Shown here: piece after piece, positions 8,663 to 17,007 of the stretch
Layout: each line of letters opens with the position of its first letter
How positions within the stretch are numbered: position 1 is the first letter of the stretch
DNA from: UASB124 sp041662445
GTDB taxonomy: Bacteria > Babelota > Babeliae > Babelales > RVW-14
NCBI GenBank assembly: GCA_041662445.1
Contig: JBAZSL010000011.1
Span: forward strand, 1 to 55,183
DNA length: 55,183 bases
Reading direction: 5' to 3'
Program-made: the position numbers and the translations under genes
The notes under the pieces: model-generated
The model's input: the letters and a program-made list of their open reading frames with translations, nothing else
Databases searched by the model: none
What the model was told of the DNA's origin: nothing

Positions 8663-9466
8663 TTTCTGAGCATTTGCAGTTGTTGCTTCTTCTATTGTTG
8701 AACGATCAACACCGTGCAATAATGCGAGTGCATCAGCAATAAGCGGTATGTAGGCCGGAGAGTTTTGTTTCCCTCGATAAATTTGTGGCGGTAAAAAAGG
8801 CGCATCTGTTTCAAGAAGAATGTGCTTAAGCGGAATACGACCAAACAACTGACGTAAGTTTTCATTTTTTGGATAGGTAATAGGCGCATCAAGCCCAACA
8901 TACCATCCCCATTCAAGCACCGTACGCGCAAACTCTTCAGTCTGCAGGAAACAGTGGATGACGCCGCGAAGATTATGTGTACGATACTGCTCAAGAATTT
9001 TTAAAACATCGTCGCCTGCTTCTCGAATGTGCACAACGACGGGAAGGTTATATTCACCAGCAAGTTCGATCTGTGCTGTGAAAAAATCAATTTGCAGATC
9101 TCGATCATACGGCTTATGGAAAAAATCAAGACCTATTTCACCCACCGCAACAATTTTATTTTCTTCTTTACGGTCAAGCATGGTACGCAAGGGCGCCAAT
9201 GCTTGACGCAAAGAACCCGAACCATATTGCCCACAGTCACTTGGATGAATTCCCACGGTTGCATAAACATTTTTATAACGTCGTGCAAGTGCGATTGAAT
9301 TAAGACTTTCGTTAATTCCCGTTCCGATATTAATAATAGTTTCTACACACGCTTCATGCGCCTGACGAACAATAGCATCGATAAGTGGATAATCTTCTTC
9401 GCGCAAAAGTTCATCCGGTTTTTTTTGTGTCATCATATTAAGGTGACAATGGGTATCAATAAACAT
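8624..9466 (-). CDS. tatD: TatD family metal-dependent deoxyribonuclease
   Basis: The product (280 residues) is a TIM-barrel hydrolase of the TatD family, 3'-5' DNases acting on DNA and linked to repair of oxidative damage. Metal ligands are visible: THCHLN at the N-terminus (residues 4-9), the Glu of VGEIGLDF (about 105), VVVHIREA, VIHCF and the terminal LLETDAPFL (about 215). The length is slightly above the usual 260. It is transcribed toward the YdjM-like gene and overlaps its end by 39 bp. Upstream is a 256-bp divergent intergenic region shared with the HU gene. Confidence 0.93.
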   Translation of the reverse strand: MFIDTHCHLNMMTQKKPDELLREEDYPLIDAIVRQAHEACVETIINIGTGINESLNSIALARRYKNVYATVGIHPSDCGQYGSGSLRQALAPLRTMLDRKEENKIVAVGEIGLDFFHKPYDRDLQIDFFTAQIELAGEYNLPVVVHIREAGDDVLKILEQYRTHNLRGVIHCFLQTEEFARTVLEWGWYVGLDAPITYPKNENLRQLFGRIPLKHILLETDAPFLPPQIYRGKQNSPAYIPLIADALALLHGVDRSTIEEATTANAQKLFFGHEATETKI

Positions 9467-9644
9467 GCGACTCCTCGTAAATGGTTAATTGTACCACTTC
9501 TTATGACTATCAAAAATATCACGCATAGCCTTTTCTCCCAGAAAAGAAAACTCGTTTTGCGACGCGTGGCCGCACTATTTTTTTCATCATTAAAAATATC
9601 AATACACAACTCAAAGATTTAGTGCCAGCAATGCGCGCTTTTGC

Positions 9645-9673
9645 TTGACAAACGAAACGGCAGCCTCTAAATT
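9645..9673 (+). promoter_or_regulatory. Probable sigma70 promoter of the HU gene
   Basis: TTGACA at 9645-9650, a 17-bp spacer and TAAATT at 9668-9673 fit a vegetative promoter with a perfect -35. The HU start lies about 50 bp downstream. Confidence 0.6.
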
Positions 9674-9722
9674 TCACATAGAAATGTCGTAAAAACGGGT
9701 GTAACTATTGTAGGAGATGCCT

Positions 9723-10001
9723 ATGAACAAGAGCGAGTTGATAGCCGCCTTGAGCGAAGAGACGAACTTCAGCAAAAAAGATATCGCTAAAGTTCTTTCA
9801 TCATTCACCCGCATCGTGGAACGTACACTAAAAAAGGGTGGTAAGGTTTCATTGACCGGCTTTGGAACCTATTGGCTTTCACGCCGTCCTGCACGCGCTG
9901 GTATTAATCCATCAACCAAGCAACGCATCCATTTGCCAGCAATCAGCGTGCCTCGTTTCAAGCCTGGTAAGCACCTCAAAGAGCAACTTCGTTCTGCATG
10001 A
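9723..10001 (+). CDS. hup: HU family DNA-binding protein
   Basis: A 92-residue histone-like protein that bends and compacts DNA. The N-terminal helices (MNKSELIAALSEET) and the GKVSLTGFGTYWLSRRPARA strand are typical, followed by the DNA-binding arm (GINPSTKQRIHLPAISVPRF) and the FKPGKHLKE end. An ATG six bases upstream is in frame, but AGGAG at 9712-9716 leaves it no spacing, so the ATG at 9723 is the better start. The stop codon overlaps the next gene by four bases (ATGA). Confidence 0.95.
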   Translation: MNKSELIAALSEETNFSKKDIAKVLSSFTRIVERTLKKGGKVSLTGFGTYWLSRRPARAGINPSTKQRIHLPAISVPRFKPGKHLKEQLRSA

Positions 10002-10864
10002 ATACATCAGCATCATTGCTCGAACGCTTGTCAGCATATGTAGGGCCGATAGCACTATCGGCCTTCTCTCTTTTTCTCACGTTTCATATCGTTCAACCAC
10101 TCGCGCTATGGCTTGATCCAACATTTACGTTGCTCGCCAATCGCGGCGTCGGCAAAATTGCATTCACCATCGCTGTTATTGTGCATATTCTACTGCTGCT
10201 CTCTACTGTTTCGCGCAACTTTATGCGACAATTTTTCGCAACCAATGTTTTATTTTTGAGAAACGTTCAATGGCTCAAAACTTTTTTTGGTTTTCTGACG
10301 CTTTTTTCACTACTTCATAGTAGCGTCATTGCTTTAGCAGTTGTTATCGGAGCTGCGGAATTTCATCCTGAGCTTTTGGCGCTCATTCCATCAAAATGCG
10401 GTAGCTTGCTCTGGGGGTTAGTTGTTACTTTTTTTCTTGCATGGACCGAAGAGCTTATTTTTCGCGGTACATTGTATCCGTTTTTCCGTCAGGGTATGTC
10501 GACGATTGCAAGCGCATTGTTAACATCAACTATTTTTATGTTCGTACACAATATCACCAATCCGCTTGATATGGTTACCACCAATTGGCGGCTTGGTCTT
10601 GGATTATTTTTATTGGGGTTGATGCTTAATCTCGTCTTTGCGCTTACGGGGAAATTGTACGTCGGCATGGGCATGCATGCAGGGGTAGTATTTGTAAAAG
10701 TTTTTCTCCGCCGCATTCCTTGCGTAACATACATCGGCACGTTGCCCTGGTGGCTTAATGCCGATCTGCGCCAAGCGCCACTGGTGCATGCACTTTTTGG
10801 ATTGGTTGTCATTTGCCTTCTGGTAATGATAACAAAGAAGCGTCAATCATTATCTTCTCATTAA
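9998..10864 (+). CDS. CPBP family intramembrane glutamic endopeptidase
   Basis: A 288-residue polytopic membrane protein with about eight hydrophobic segments. The CPBP/ABI (Rce1-like) signature is present: the EE pair in WTEELIFRGTLYP (about residue 151), FVHN in the following helix and GMGMHAGVVF near the C-terminus. These supply the catalytic Glu and His residues. Family members cleave within the membrane (CAAX prenyl proteases, bacteriocin-related proteases); the substrate is unknown. It is translationally coupled to HU by a 4-bp overlap, an odd pairing that may simply reflect compaction. The end overlaps the convergent PSD-like gene by 56 bp. Confidence 0.85.
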   Translation: MNTSASLLERLSAYVGPIALSAFSLFLTFHIVQPLALWLDPTFTLLANRGVGKIAFTIAVIVHILLLLSTVSRNFMRQFFATNVLFLRNVQWLKTFFGFLTLFSLLHSSVIALAVVIGAAEFHPELLALIPSKCGSLLWGLVVTFFLAWTEELIFRGTLYPFFRQGMSTIASALLTSTIFMFVHNITNPLDMVTTNWRLGLGLFLLGLMLNLVFALTGKLYVGMGMHAGVVFVKVFLRRIPCVTYIGTLPWWLNADLRQAPLVHALFGLVVICLLVMITKKRQSLSSH

Positions 10865-12188
10865 CATTAAAATACGCTTGATCAGTATACGGCTGCCCCT
10901 TATCGTCTTTGCCAGGCCGTTTAAGTTCCCCAGAATATTTAGACGGATCAAGTTGATCAAGATAGTGTTGCGTCGCAAGATGCTTGGCCACTACGTCTAC
11001 TTTATATCCTGAATAATCTATTAATTGTTGTTCATAGACATCCACCCAATGCTCGCTTACCGAAACAGCAACCCCTTGGCCAACTCTCACTGCCGTCTCG
11101 TAGGCTTTTTCATTGTGCTTGTCTTTCACATCAAGCTTTGAGCGCTGTTCCAGGACCTGCGGGGGAATGACGTAATTTTTTTTCACGAGCAAGCAGATCG
11201 TTGAACCGCCAAACGCAAAGTACCCGCACGCCTGCCCTTTGTAACAGCGAAGATAATTATCTGTTGCGCCCGGTTCTGATGCATTAGGCAATGCGCTCAG
11301 TGCAGCACGCTGTTCTTCTGTGCCAAACGTCAACTCAATGGTATTGGTCCCCGCAGCACCAACAATCACCATGAGCATAGGACCAAAACACTCTGTTTCT
11401 AGTTTTAAAATTCTGCGATAATTTTCGCTAATCGGCCACGTTTTTCCACGGTAGGCAATAGGGCTTACCGAACTATATGTAGTGCCTTTTTTAAGGTCAA
11501 TAATACGCGTCACGGTGCAATCACAGGGAAAGTGAAAACGATGGTAATCGGTCGGCGCCAACCTGAACACCATCAAAGCCCATGCTTGACTATATGTATT
11601 GGCTAATTCTTTTGCTTCTTGATTAACTTTCTCCTGACCAAAATCAACAAGACGCCCTTTTTGAACTCGATACCCCAAAAAAGAATCTAGATTGAATGGT
11701 TCCTGCTTGATATAAAATTTTGCCTGATCGCCACGTGTGCCTGATAACAATCTCAGTTTGCAATCGGCAGGAGAAACAAGGACATTGGGCCGGCCGTCAA
11801 TGATGCGAACTTTGGGTTTAAATTTTCGATAAAAAAATTCATTAAAATTTTTAAAACTTTCTATAGATTCAACACTTTCATCACGGTTAATCTTAAACGT
11901 CGTCACAAACGGATCAATATCAGCCTTACTTTTTGGGCTATCAAACCTGTCTTCCGCAGACTTCATCACCTGCACGCCAAACGTCTTACCGGTAGTTAAA
12001 AGTTTTTGTCCCCCCTCGCGTAATTTTTTGGGAAGAATATACGCAAATTTCAGAGCCCATTCCTTATAAATTTCTTCTTTAGCAACATCATTGGAGGCTA
12101 TATTTCGGTAATAATAGACATCATCAAAAGCATGCGCATAGTGCACCGCACACAGAGCCAAGCTTATAAGTAACCATTGCTTCATCAT
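10809..12188 (-). CDS. psd: Phosphatidylserine decarboxylase-like protein with signal peptide
   Basis: The product has 459 residues. Residues 1 to about 20 look like a Sec signal peptide ending AHA. The body matches phosphatidylserine decarboxylase: FNEFFYRKFKP, VSPADCKL, DYHRFHFPCD (about 222), MVIVGAAGTNTIELTF, and FGGSTICLL (about 330), which corresponds to the LGST self-cleavage site where the serine becomes the pyruvoyl group. The family converts phosphatidylserine to phosphatidylethanolamine. A long C-terminal extension of about 115 residues follows the cleavage site. Bacterial PSDs normally face the cytoplasm, so a signal peptide is unexpected. AAGGG lies just before the ATGATG start. 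The gene is divergent from the repeat-domain gene pair. Confidence 0.85.
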   Translation of the reverse strand: MMKQWLLISLALCAVHYAHAFDDVYYYRNIASNDVAKEEIYKEWALKFAYILPKKLREGGQKLLTTGKTFGVQVMKSAEDRFDSPKSKADIDPFVTTFKINRDESVESIESFKNFNEFFYRKFKPKVRIIDGRPNVLVSPADCKLRLLSGTRGDQAKFYIKQEPFNLDSFLGYRVQKGRLVDFGQEKVNQEAKELANTYSQAWALMVFRLAPTDYHRFHFPCDCTVTRIIDLKKGTTYSSVSPIAYRGKTWPISENYRRILKLETECFGPMLMVIVGAAGTNTIELTFGTEEQRAALSALPNASEPGATDNYLRCYKGQACGYFAFGGSTICLLVKKNYVIPPQVLEQRSKLDVKDKHNEKAYETAVRVGQGVAVSVSEHWVDVYEQQLIDYSGYKVDVVAKHLATQHYLDQLDPSKYSGELKRPGKDDKGQPYTDQAYFNVNEKIMIDASLLSLPEGK

Positions 12189-12338
12189 CTACCCTTTCAT
12201 ATAAGGCCATCATATCATACTGAACAGAGCATCCCGTATATGTTGCAAATTTTTTCAAAAACCTTGCCTTCACTGATCATTTCTTTATATACCTTCGATA
12301 ACTTATTGCGATACGCACAACCTCTAAAGGAGATGCAA

Positions 12339-12953
12339 ATGGTGTTTATAAAAATTCTTGCTCAGCACAATCGAATTATATGTACAAGCGCCCTGTTGTG
12401 CATGCTGAGCGGACACGCAGATGCTCGAAAAAGAAGTGCAACATGGGGAGATCCCGTAAGCCCAAAAACCGGAAATCTTGTAAGAGTAAAGATTACGCAC
12501 CGTGACCTAAATTTTGCAAAGCAACAGCTCATTAATCTTTACGAAACACCAAAAATTGATGACAAAATAGTTGCAGCCAATGAACTCAATCGGTATTTTT
12601 ATCACAATAAAAACAAAATAACGTACGATGAGGCCGCACTAACTGAACCGGCTGAAACTCGTCTTCTTATTTTATTCATCAATGTCATCAAACTCATCAT
12701 CAGCAAAGAAATCACCACAATCAATAATGATATGTTTATACCGCAAGCAAAAAGCGCTCTTGATCCTGATAAAGTTCTTTCTGTAAGCATGCTGATGCAA
12801 AATGTTCCATATGCTGAAGTACTTACTAAGCTAGAGATCGTACTTCAACAAAACAGAAAATATAAACACATTAATCCAACCCACGAAAGCCCGTCGCAGG
12901 TACACAAAGAGATCGCACAGCTCAAAGCAACGATGGTCCAAGAAGAGCACTAA
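12339..12953 (+). CDS. Exported protein with one copy of an unnamed domain shared with the next gene
   Basis: The start at 12339 is set by AAAGGAG at 12326-12332; an in-frame upstream extension from 12177 lacks a good ribosome site. The 204-residue product begins with a signal-like segment (hydrophobic CTSALLCMLSGHADA). After that, about residues 50-200 resemble each of the two repeats in the downstream protein. Shared features are ..INLYET.. near the start, FINVIKLIISK in the middle, and LMQNVPYAEVLTKLE followed by a helical KEIAQLKA end. I know no family with this pattern. The next gene begins about 16 bp after the stop, so the two are an operon of related proteins. Confidence 0.75.
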   Translation: MVFIKILAQHNRIICTSALLCMLSGHADARKRSATWGDPVSPKTGNLVRVKITHRDLNFAKQQLINLYETPKIDDKIVAANELNRYFYHNKNKITYDEAALTEPAETRLLILFINVIKLIISKEITTINNDMFIPQAKSALDPDKVLSVSMLMQNVPYAEVLTKLEIVLQQNRKYKHINPTHESPSQVHKEIAQLKATMVQEEH

Positions 12954-12969
12954 CTTTATGGAAGCGAAC

Positions 12970-14826
12970 ATGAAAACAAAATCATATGTTTTTAACTGGC
13001 AGGCGCCTCCACTTATTGTCATCGCATTATTCGGCGCGGTTCTATTAAGCCTTGATATCACGCCTCTCTTCGCAGAAATAGGAACCCTAAAAAAAGCGCA
13101 AACCGAAAGACGGAAAAAGGACTATATAATCGAGCAGCAACGTGCCGCGGCAGAACAAAAGTTTGAAAATCCTTTATTCGAAGTAGGTGAACTACCACCA
13201 CCTCCTCCTCCAATGCCGGAAACACCAATAGTCGTATCACCGGCTCCATCAACGCGCAAAATACCAGTAACTACAAAGCAAGTGCCAGCTCCAGATGAAT
13301 TGGCCAAGATTAAACGAGACATCATCGAGTTCTATAAAACTACAAATGAAGATCTTGGGCTAACCATTCGTACTTTCTTTAATAAAAGCGTAGCCAAAAT
13401 CAAAGCGAATACACCAATAATTAATTGTTTAACTCTTTACATCAATGTTCTAAAATCGGTTATTAAAAAAAGATTTTTTTATTTTTATGCAAAAACACTG
13501 CGCAGCGACGATGAGAGTGCTTTTATCACTAAAATCGCGGAAGACGTACACGCGCCAGCCCCTTCATTTATCGCAGAAGCCGATGCACGGGATATATCAC
13601 AACTCATCAACGCAGTCCCGGATCAAAAAGCTCTTGATGCCTTAAAAGATATAATAACAGTCAAGGATATTAGCCTTTCAGAGGCTACGATAGAAGAAAA
13701 AATCGCGGATCTTGAAAAAGAACCAACTCCTAAGTCAGATGAGTTGGACGCAATCCAACAAAAAATCATTGATCTCTATAAAGGGAAAGATGCCAGCCTT
13801 GCGCTCACAATTCGTGATTTCTTCAATAAAAACGCAGACAAAATCGTCAAAAATGCGGCGATAACTCAGCAATTAACTCTTTACATCAATGTTCTTAAAT
13901 CGGTTATTAAAAAAAGATTTTTTTATTTTTATGATGAAATGTTACGCAATAATGTTGAACAATCAATTATTACTTCGAAAAAAATACCTACCCCTCAGTT
14001 GAAATCTTCTAGCAAAGAAAAACTCCCCCTTGAACCTTCATTTATTAAAAAAACTACCGCCCTAAATCTATCACGGCTCATAAATTGTATCCCCAATAAA
14101 GATGTTCTGAATGCCCTAAAAGACACCAAAGTACCCCTCAAAGAAATTAGCCGTTCAGATGATGAAATAACAAAAAAAATTGCCGCGCTTCAAAAAGAAT
14201 TAGCGGCACCTAAACCCGTCATAACAAGAGCACCGAGCCCCCGACGAGCGCCAACGCCAATGACACAGGTTCCGCCGGCGCCTTCACCACGTCCATCATC
14301 GCCAAGAGCACAACAAGGGGAAAGACAAATACCGCTACTCCAAGAACTAGCGCAAAAAAATCGAATCGATGAGCTTTCGATTCGAGAAAAAAACGATACA
14401 ATCAGCCCCGAAGAACAGGCAGAGCTTAAACAGTTAAAACAACTTTATCCAGGTTACAAAGGCCTAAGTCACAGTCCGGGACCAGTTAAACCACTACCCA
14501 CTCCACCAAAGCAACGCGAGAAAATGCTCGAAGAAATTCGTACAAAAGGGCAGGGAGGCCTCCGTCACGGAACAAAAACTGAAAAAGCTGACGAGCTTAT
14601 TACGAAAATCAAAGATGAAATAAAAATGCTTGAAGAAATGATCAATCCAACAGATATACAGACTAAGCACTTGCGAGCGCAGCAGAAACTCCTCAAAGAG
14701 CTCGAGGCTGAAGAAGCCCGGCGAAAAGGGCTTTTGCGTGAATCGGAGCTTTTGAAGAACCTACGAGAACAAGTTGAGCCAGAAGAAGAAACACCAGAAG
14801 AAGAAGACCCGGATTGGGAAAAATGA
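12970..14826 (+). CDS. Exported or anchored protein with two copies of the unnamed domain and a Pro-rich linker
   Basis: I place the start at ATG 12970, because the earlier ATG (12958) sits in a GGAAG ribosome-site context. The product has 618 residues. A hydrophobic segment (about 14-35) gives a signal peptide or anchor ending near LFA. A Pro-rich stretch (about 70-105) follows, then repeat one (about 109-254) and repeat two (about 257-410). Each repeat contains LTLYINVLKSVIKKRFFYFY and a later LIN..P....L.ALKD motif. A second Pro/Ala/Ser-rich linker (about 415-450) leads into a charged coiled-coil tail with acidic end. No enzyme motif is seen. The repeated core is nearly identical at DNA level, so the duplication is young or is kept uniform by gene conversion. 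Confidence 0.75.
   Translation: MKTKSYVFNWQAPPLIVIALFGAVLLSLDITPLFAEIGTLKKAQTERRKKDYIIEQQRAAAEQKFENPLFEVGELPPPPPPMPETPIVVSPAPSTRKIPVTTKQVPAPDELAKIKRDIIEFYKTTNEDLGLTIRTFFNKSVAKIKANTPIINCLTLYINVLKSVIKKRFFYFYAKTLRSDDESAFITKIAEDVHAPAPSFIAEADARDISQLINAVPDQKALDALKDIITVKDISLSEATIEEKIADLEKEPTPKSDELDAIQQKIIDLYKGKDASLALTIRDFFNKNADKIVKNAAITQQLTLYINVLKSVIKKRFFYFYDEMLRNNVEQSIITSKKIPTPQLKSSSKEKLPLEPSFIKKTTALNLSRLINCIPNKDVLNALKDTKVPLKEISRSDDEITKKIAALQKELAAPKPVITRAPSPRRAPTPMTQVPPAPSPRPSSPRAQQGERQIPLLQELAQKNRIDELSIREKNDTISPEEQAELKQLKQLYPGYKGLSHSPGPVKPLPTPPKQREKMLEEIRTKGQGGLRHGTKTEKADELITKIKDEIKMLEEMINPTDIQTKHLRAQQKLLKELEAEEARRKGLLRESELLKNLREQVEPEEETPEEEDPDWEK
13429..13489 (+). repeat. 61-bp direct repeat, copy 1
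   Basis: This matches 13873-13933 with a single difference over 61 bp, 444 bp apart (148 codons, in frame). It encodes the YINVLKSVIKKR core and contains A7 and T7 runs. Confidence 0.9.
13873..13933 (+). repeat. 61-bp direct repeat, copy 2
   Basis: Second copy of the 13429-13489 sequence inside the same gene. The flanking repeat sequence has diverged much more than this core. Confidence 0.9.
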
Positions 14827-14844
14827 GGCGGGTTCCCCCGCCTC
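14825..14844 (-). terminator. Shared hairpin terminator between convergent genes
   Basis: GAGGCGGG and CCCGCCTC form an 8-bp stem with a 4-nt loop. Read on the minus strand the hairpin is followed by ATTTTT, a good intrinsic terminator for the microprotein gene. On the plus strand it directly follows the stop codon of the repeat-domain gene. Confidence 0.75.
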
Positions 14845-14861
14845 TCTCCTCTTACCTCTCC

Positions 14862-15035
14862 CTATTCCTCATTCACATCATTACCATCATTATTATCATC
14901 ATCCCAACTCTCGGGCTCATCATCCCCATACCCCTGCACATAGTCATCGCCATCCAATACCGTCACCGAATAGAGCTTGATGCCAATCCCTGATAAAAAG
15001 CCCAAAAGTATGAGCATTGCAAAAAACTTTCTCAT
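14862..15035 (-). CDS. 57-residue acidic membrane-anchored or exported microprotein
   Basis: The minus strand encodes MRKFFAMLILLGFLSGIG followed by a strongly acidic, Asp/Asn/Glu-rich tail and a stop at 14862. AGGGGAT lies about five bases before the ATG. Residues 2-3 are basic and about 4-18 are hydrophobic, giving a signal peptide or anchor. A hairpin with a T-tract terminates it. I recognise no family. The good ribosome site, signal-like start and terminator together support a real gene; the low complexity of the tail is a caution. Confidence 0.6.
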   Translation of the reverse strand: MRKFFAMLILLGFLSGIGIKLYSVTVLDGDDYVQGYGDDEPESWDDDNNDGNDVNEE

Positions 15036-15175
15036 ATAAATCCCCTTTTTTGAAAAAATCGCTACACTTTTTCCGCTGCTCCCACCACAGCCCCTACATT
15101 TTTAACCTACAAATTCGGTAGATTCGAAGTCAATTATTTACTAAAAGAAATTTTATAACACAAAAAGAGTCATTA

Positions 15176-16477
15176 ATGCTGTTTTTTATTGCCTACCAAC
15201 TTATCCAAATCATCGCATTTCCCCTTATTATCATCATTATCGGTATTCTACAGGTCAAACGTGGCATTATCGGCAACCTCAAACAACGTTTGGGGTGGGT
15301 ACCCCGATCAACTCCTGGTCGCCACACCATATGGTTGCATGCTGTTTCGGTCGGCGAAGTACTTTCGCTCCAGGAATTTATTATTACGCTTAAGAGCCGC
15401 AATCCTGCCGCCGATTGTTATGTCACCGTTGGCACACGTGCAGGCATGCGTATAGCTCAAACGCAACTCACCCATATCGATCACCTCAGCTATATGCCCT
15501 ATGATTTTTTGGCATCACTATGGTGTGCATATGCACGTATCAAACCAGCAGCACTCATCATTGTTGAATCTGAACTGTGGCCAAACTTGGTGAGCATTGG
15601 GCACTATAAAAAAGTAAAATTGATACTTCTCAATGCACGTATCAGCCAGCGCTCGCGCAAACGACAAGCCTTGGTGCGACACTTTTTTAACCAGTTGTAT
15701 AACTATTTCGACCTCATTCTTGCCCAGAGTGAACAGGATAAAAAGAACTTTGATGCTCTTGGCATTACTACGCCAGTGTCAGTGCTGGGCAATCTTAAGG
15801 CGTATAATGTGGTAGGGAAGATGGAGCGGATAGAGGCCATGTTCGCAACGGCGCGAAGCACAAACCCCACGCTTCTTGTCGGCTCACTCCACCCCGGCGA
15901 AGCCGATATCTACCTCACGCTTTTCACCACACTGCGTACAGCACACAACAACCTCAGACTCATTCTTGCGCCACGACATTTTGGGTGGCAGGAAGAACTC
16001 ATTACCAAAGTAAAAAGCACAGGGCTACGTTTTTTTGTATGGACAGAGGGGATGGTTCCAGCGCTTACGCAACGCGAGATGCGCACGCAGAAGCTTGAAG
16101 AAATTTTGGGAAATCATGACATCATACTTGTCTGCACCCTAGGAGAACTCTTCTCACTCTACCAGTATGCTGATGTATTTTTTCTGGGTGGAACATTTGT
16201 TCCTGTTGGTGGACACAACTTGCTTGAGCCAGCTGTGTGGGGCGTGCCGACAATCATCGGTCCTCATTATCACAACTGCACTGATATCGTTGATCGCCTC
16301 AGAAAAGTTGAGGGGATTGCTCAGGTAAGTACACCTGAAGAATTAGAATACACAACACGCATGATGCTAGAACATGATACTACGCGGCATGCCATTGGCG
16401 CGCGCAGCCAAACATGGCTGCATGATGAAGCACGCGCAGTGCAGCAAGTTGTGGAAACACTTGTTCAGAGCCTTTAG
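15176..16477 (+). CDS. waaA: 3-deoxy-D-manno-octulosonic acid (Kdo) transferase
   Basis: The product (433 residues) is the KdtA/WaaA glycosyltransferase, which moves Kdo from CMP-Kdo to lipid IVA at the inner membrane during LPS inner-core assembly. An N-terminal membrane segment (about 1-25) is followed by LKQRLG, the catalytic-region LHAVSVGEVLS (about 56-66) and VESELWPN. The C-terminal nucleotide-sugar domain contains GSLHPGE, LAPRHF and FLGGTFVPVGGHNLLEP. All family landmarks are present and the length is normal. With lptB and the gmhB-like gene in this window it shows that the organism makes lipid A-core LPS. No neighbouring LPS genes are co-transcribed here. Confidence 0.95.
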   Translation: MLFFIAYQLIQIIAFPLIIIIIGILQVKRGIIGNLKQRLGWVPRSTPGRHTIWLHAVSVGEVLSLQEFIITLKSRNPAADCYVTVGTRAGMRIAQTQLTHIDHLSYMPYDFLASLWCAYARIKPAALIIVESELWPNLVSIGHYKKVKLILLNARISQRSRKRQALVRHFFNQLYNYFDLILAQSEQDKKNFDALGITTPVSVLGNLKAYNVVGKMERIEAMFATARSTNPTLLVGSLHPGEADIYLTLFTTLRTAHNNLRLILAPRHFGWQEELITKVKSTGLRFFVWTEGMVPALTQREMRTQKLEEILGNHDIILVCTLGELFSLYQYADVFFLGGTFVPVGGHNLLEPAVWGVPTIIGPHYHNCTDIVDRLRKVEGIAQVSTPEELEYTTRMMLEHDTTRHAIGARSQTWLHDEARAVQQVVETLVQSL

Positions 16478-16562
16478 TAAACCTCTTTCGAAACCTATTT
16501 GTGCGTGGCATTCTGTAAGAAAGATTTTAGAATGCAAAATCTTCGTCAGCCCGGGCAACTTT

Positions 16563-16924
16563 GTCATTCCGGGCAAGGACCCGGAATCCATGTTGTGCGC
16601 CCAGTGGGCGCACTTCTAGATCCCCGCGAAAGCGGGATGACCCTGCTCATTGACCCCGATTATGACGATAATCAATCTTACGTCGTCCTCGCGAATGCGG
16701 GGACCCAAAAGCTTTTTATTTTGCAAGCTGGCCGTTTAGAATATTTTGTCTATATGTCAACGATGCTTTACGGCGAAAAAAACAACTTAAGTGGTGACAT
16801 TTTTGATTGATCCAAGACTCGGTAATTCTTGATCCCGGGTCGTTGCCCGGGATGACAAAAACGTGCGTCCAGTATGAAAAAAACGTGCGTCCAGTATGAA
16901 AAAAAACGTGCGTCAGGGATGACA
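16563..16924. repeat. Intergenic array of GC-rich palindromes and a tandem repeat
   Basis: The 530-bp gap between waaA and lon holds at least four short palindromes: 16563-16592 (ATTCCGGGC..GACCCGGAAT), 16619-16643 (TCCCCGCGAAAGCGGGAT), 16684-16706 and 16829-16857 (GATCCCGGG..CCCGGGATGAC). Then comes a unit of about 22 nt beginning ACGTGCGTCCAGTATG, repeated nearly three times (16861-16924). The CCCGCGAAAGCGGG type resembles dispersed palindromes seen in many bacterial genomes. I find no credible gene here; the open frame across 16499-16810 is a by-product of the repeats. Confidence 0.8.
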
Positions 16925-17007
16925 GAAATCGCGTCCACGTTAGCTAGATTAAACAGGTTGCGAACGGGATATTAGATACTGCTATTCAAGCCAAAAGCAT
17001 AAAGCCT

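Noticed and set aside
9356..9622. Plus-strand frame opposite the tatD start
   Set aside because: It is mostly antisense to tatD; the remaining part has no recognisable domain.
16499..16810. Open frame of about 100 codons after waaA
   Set aside because: It is built from palindromic repeats, has no ribosome site and its product resembles no protein; it is a by-product of GC-rich repeat DNA.
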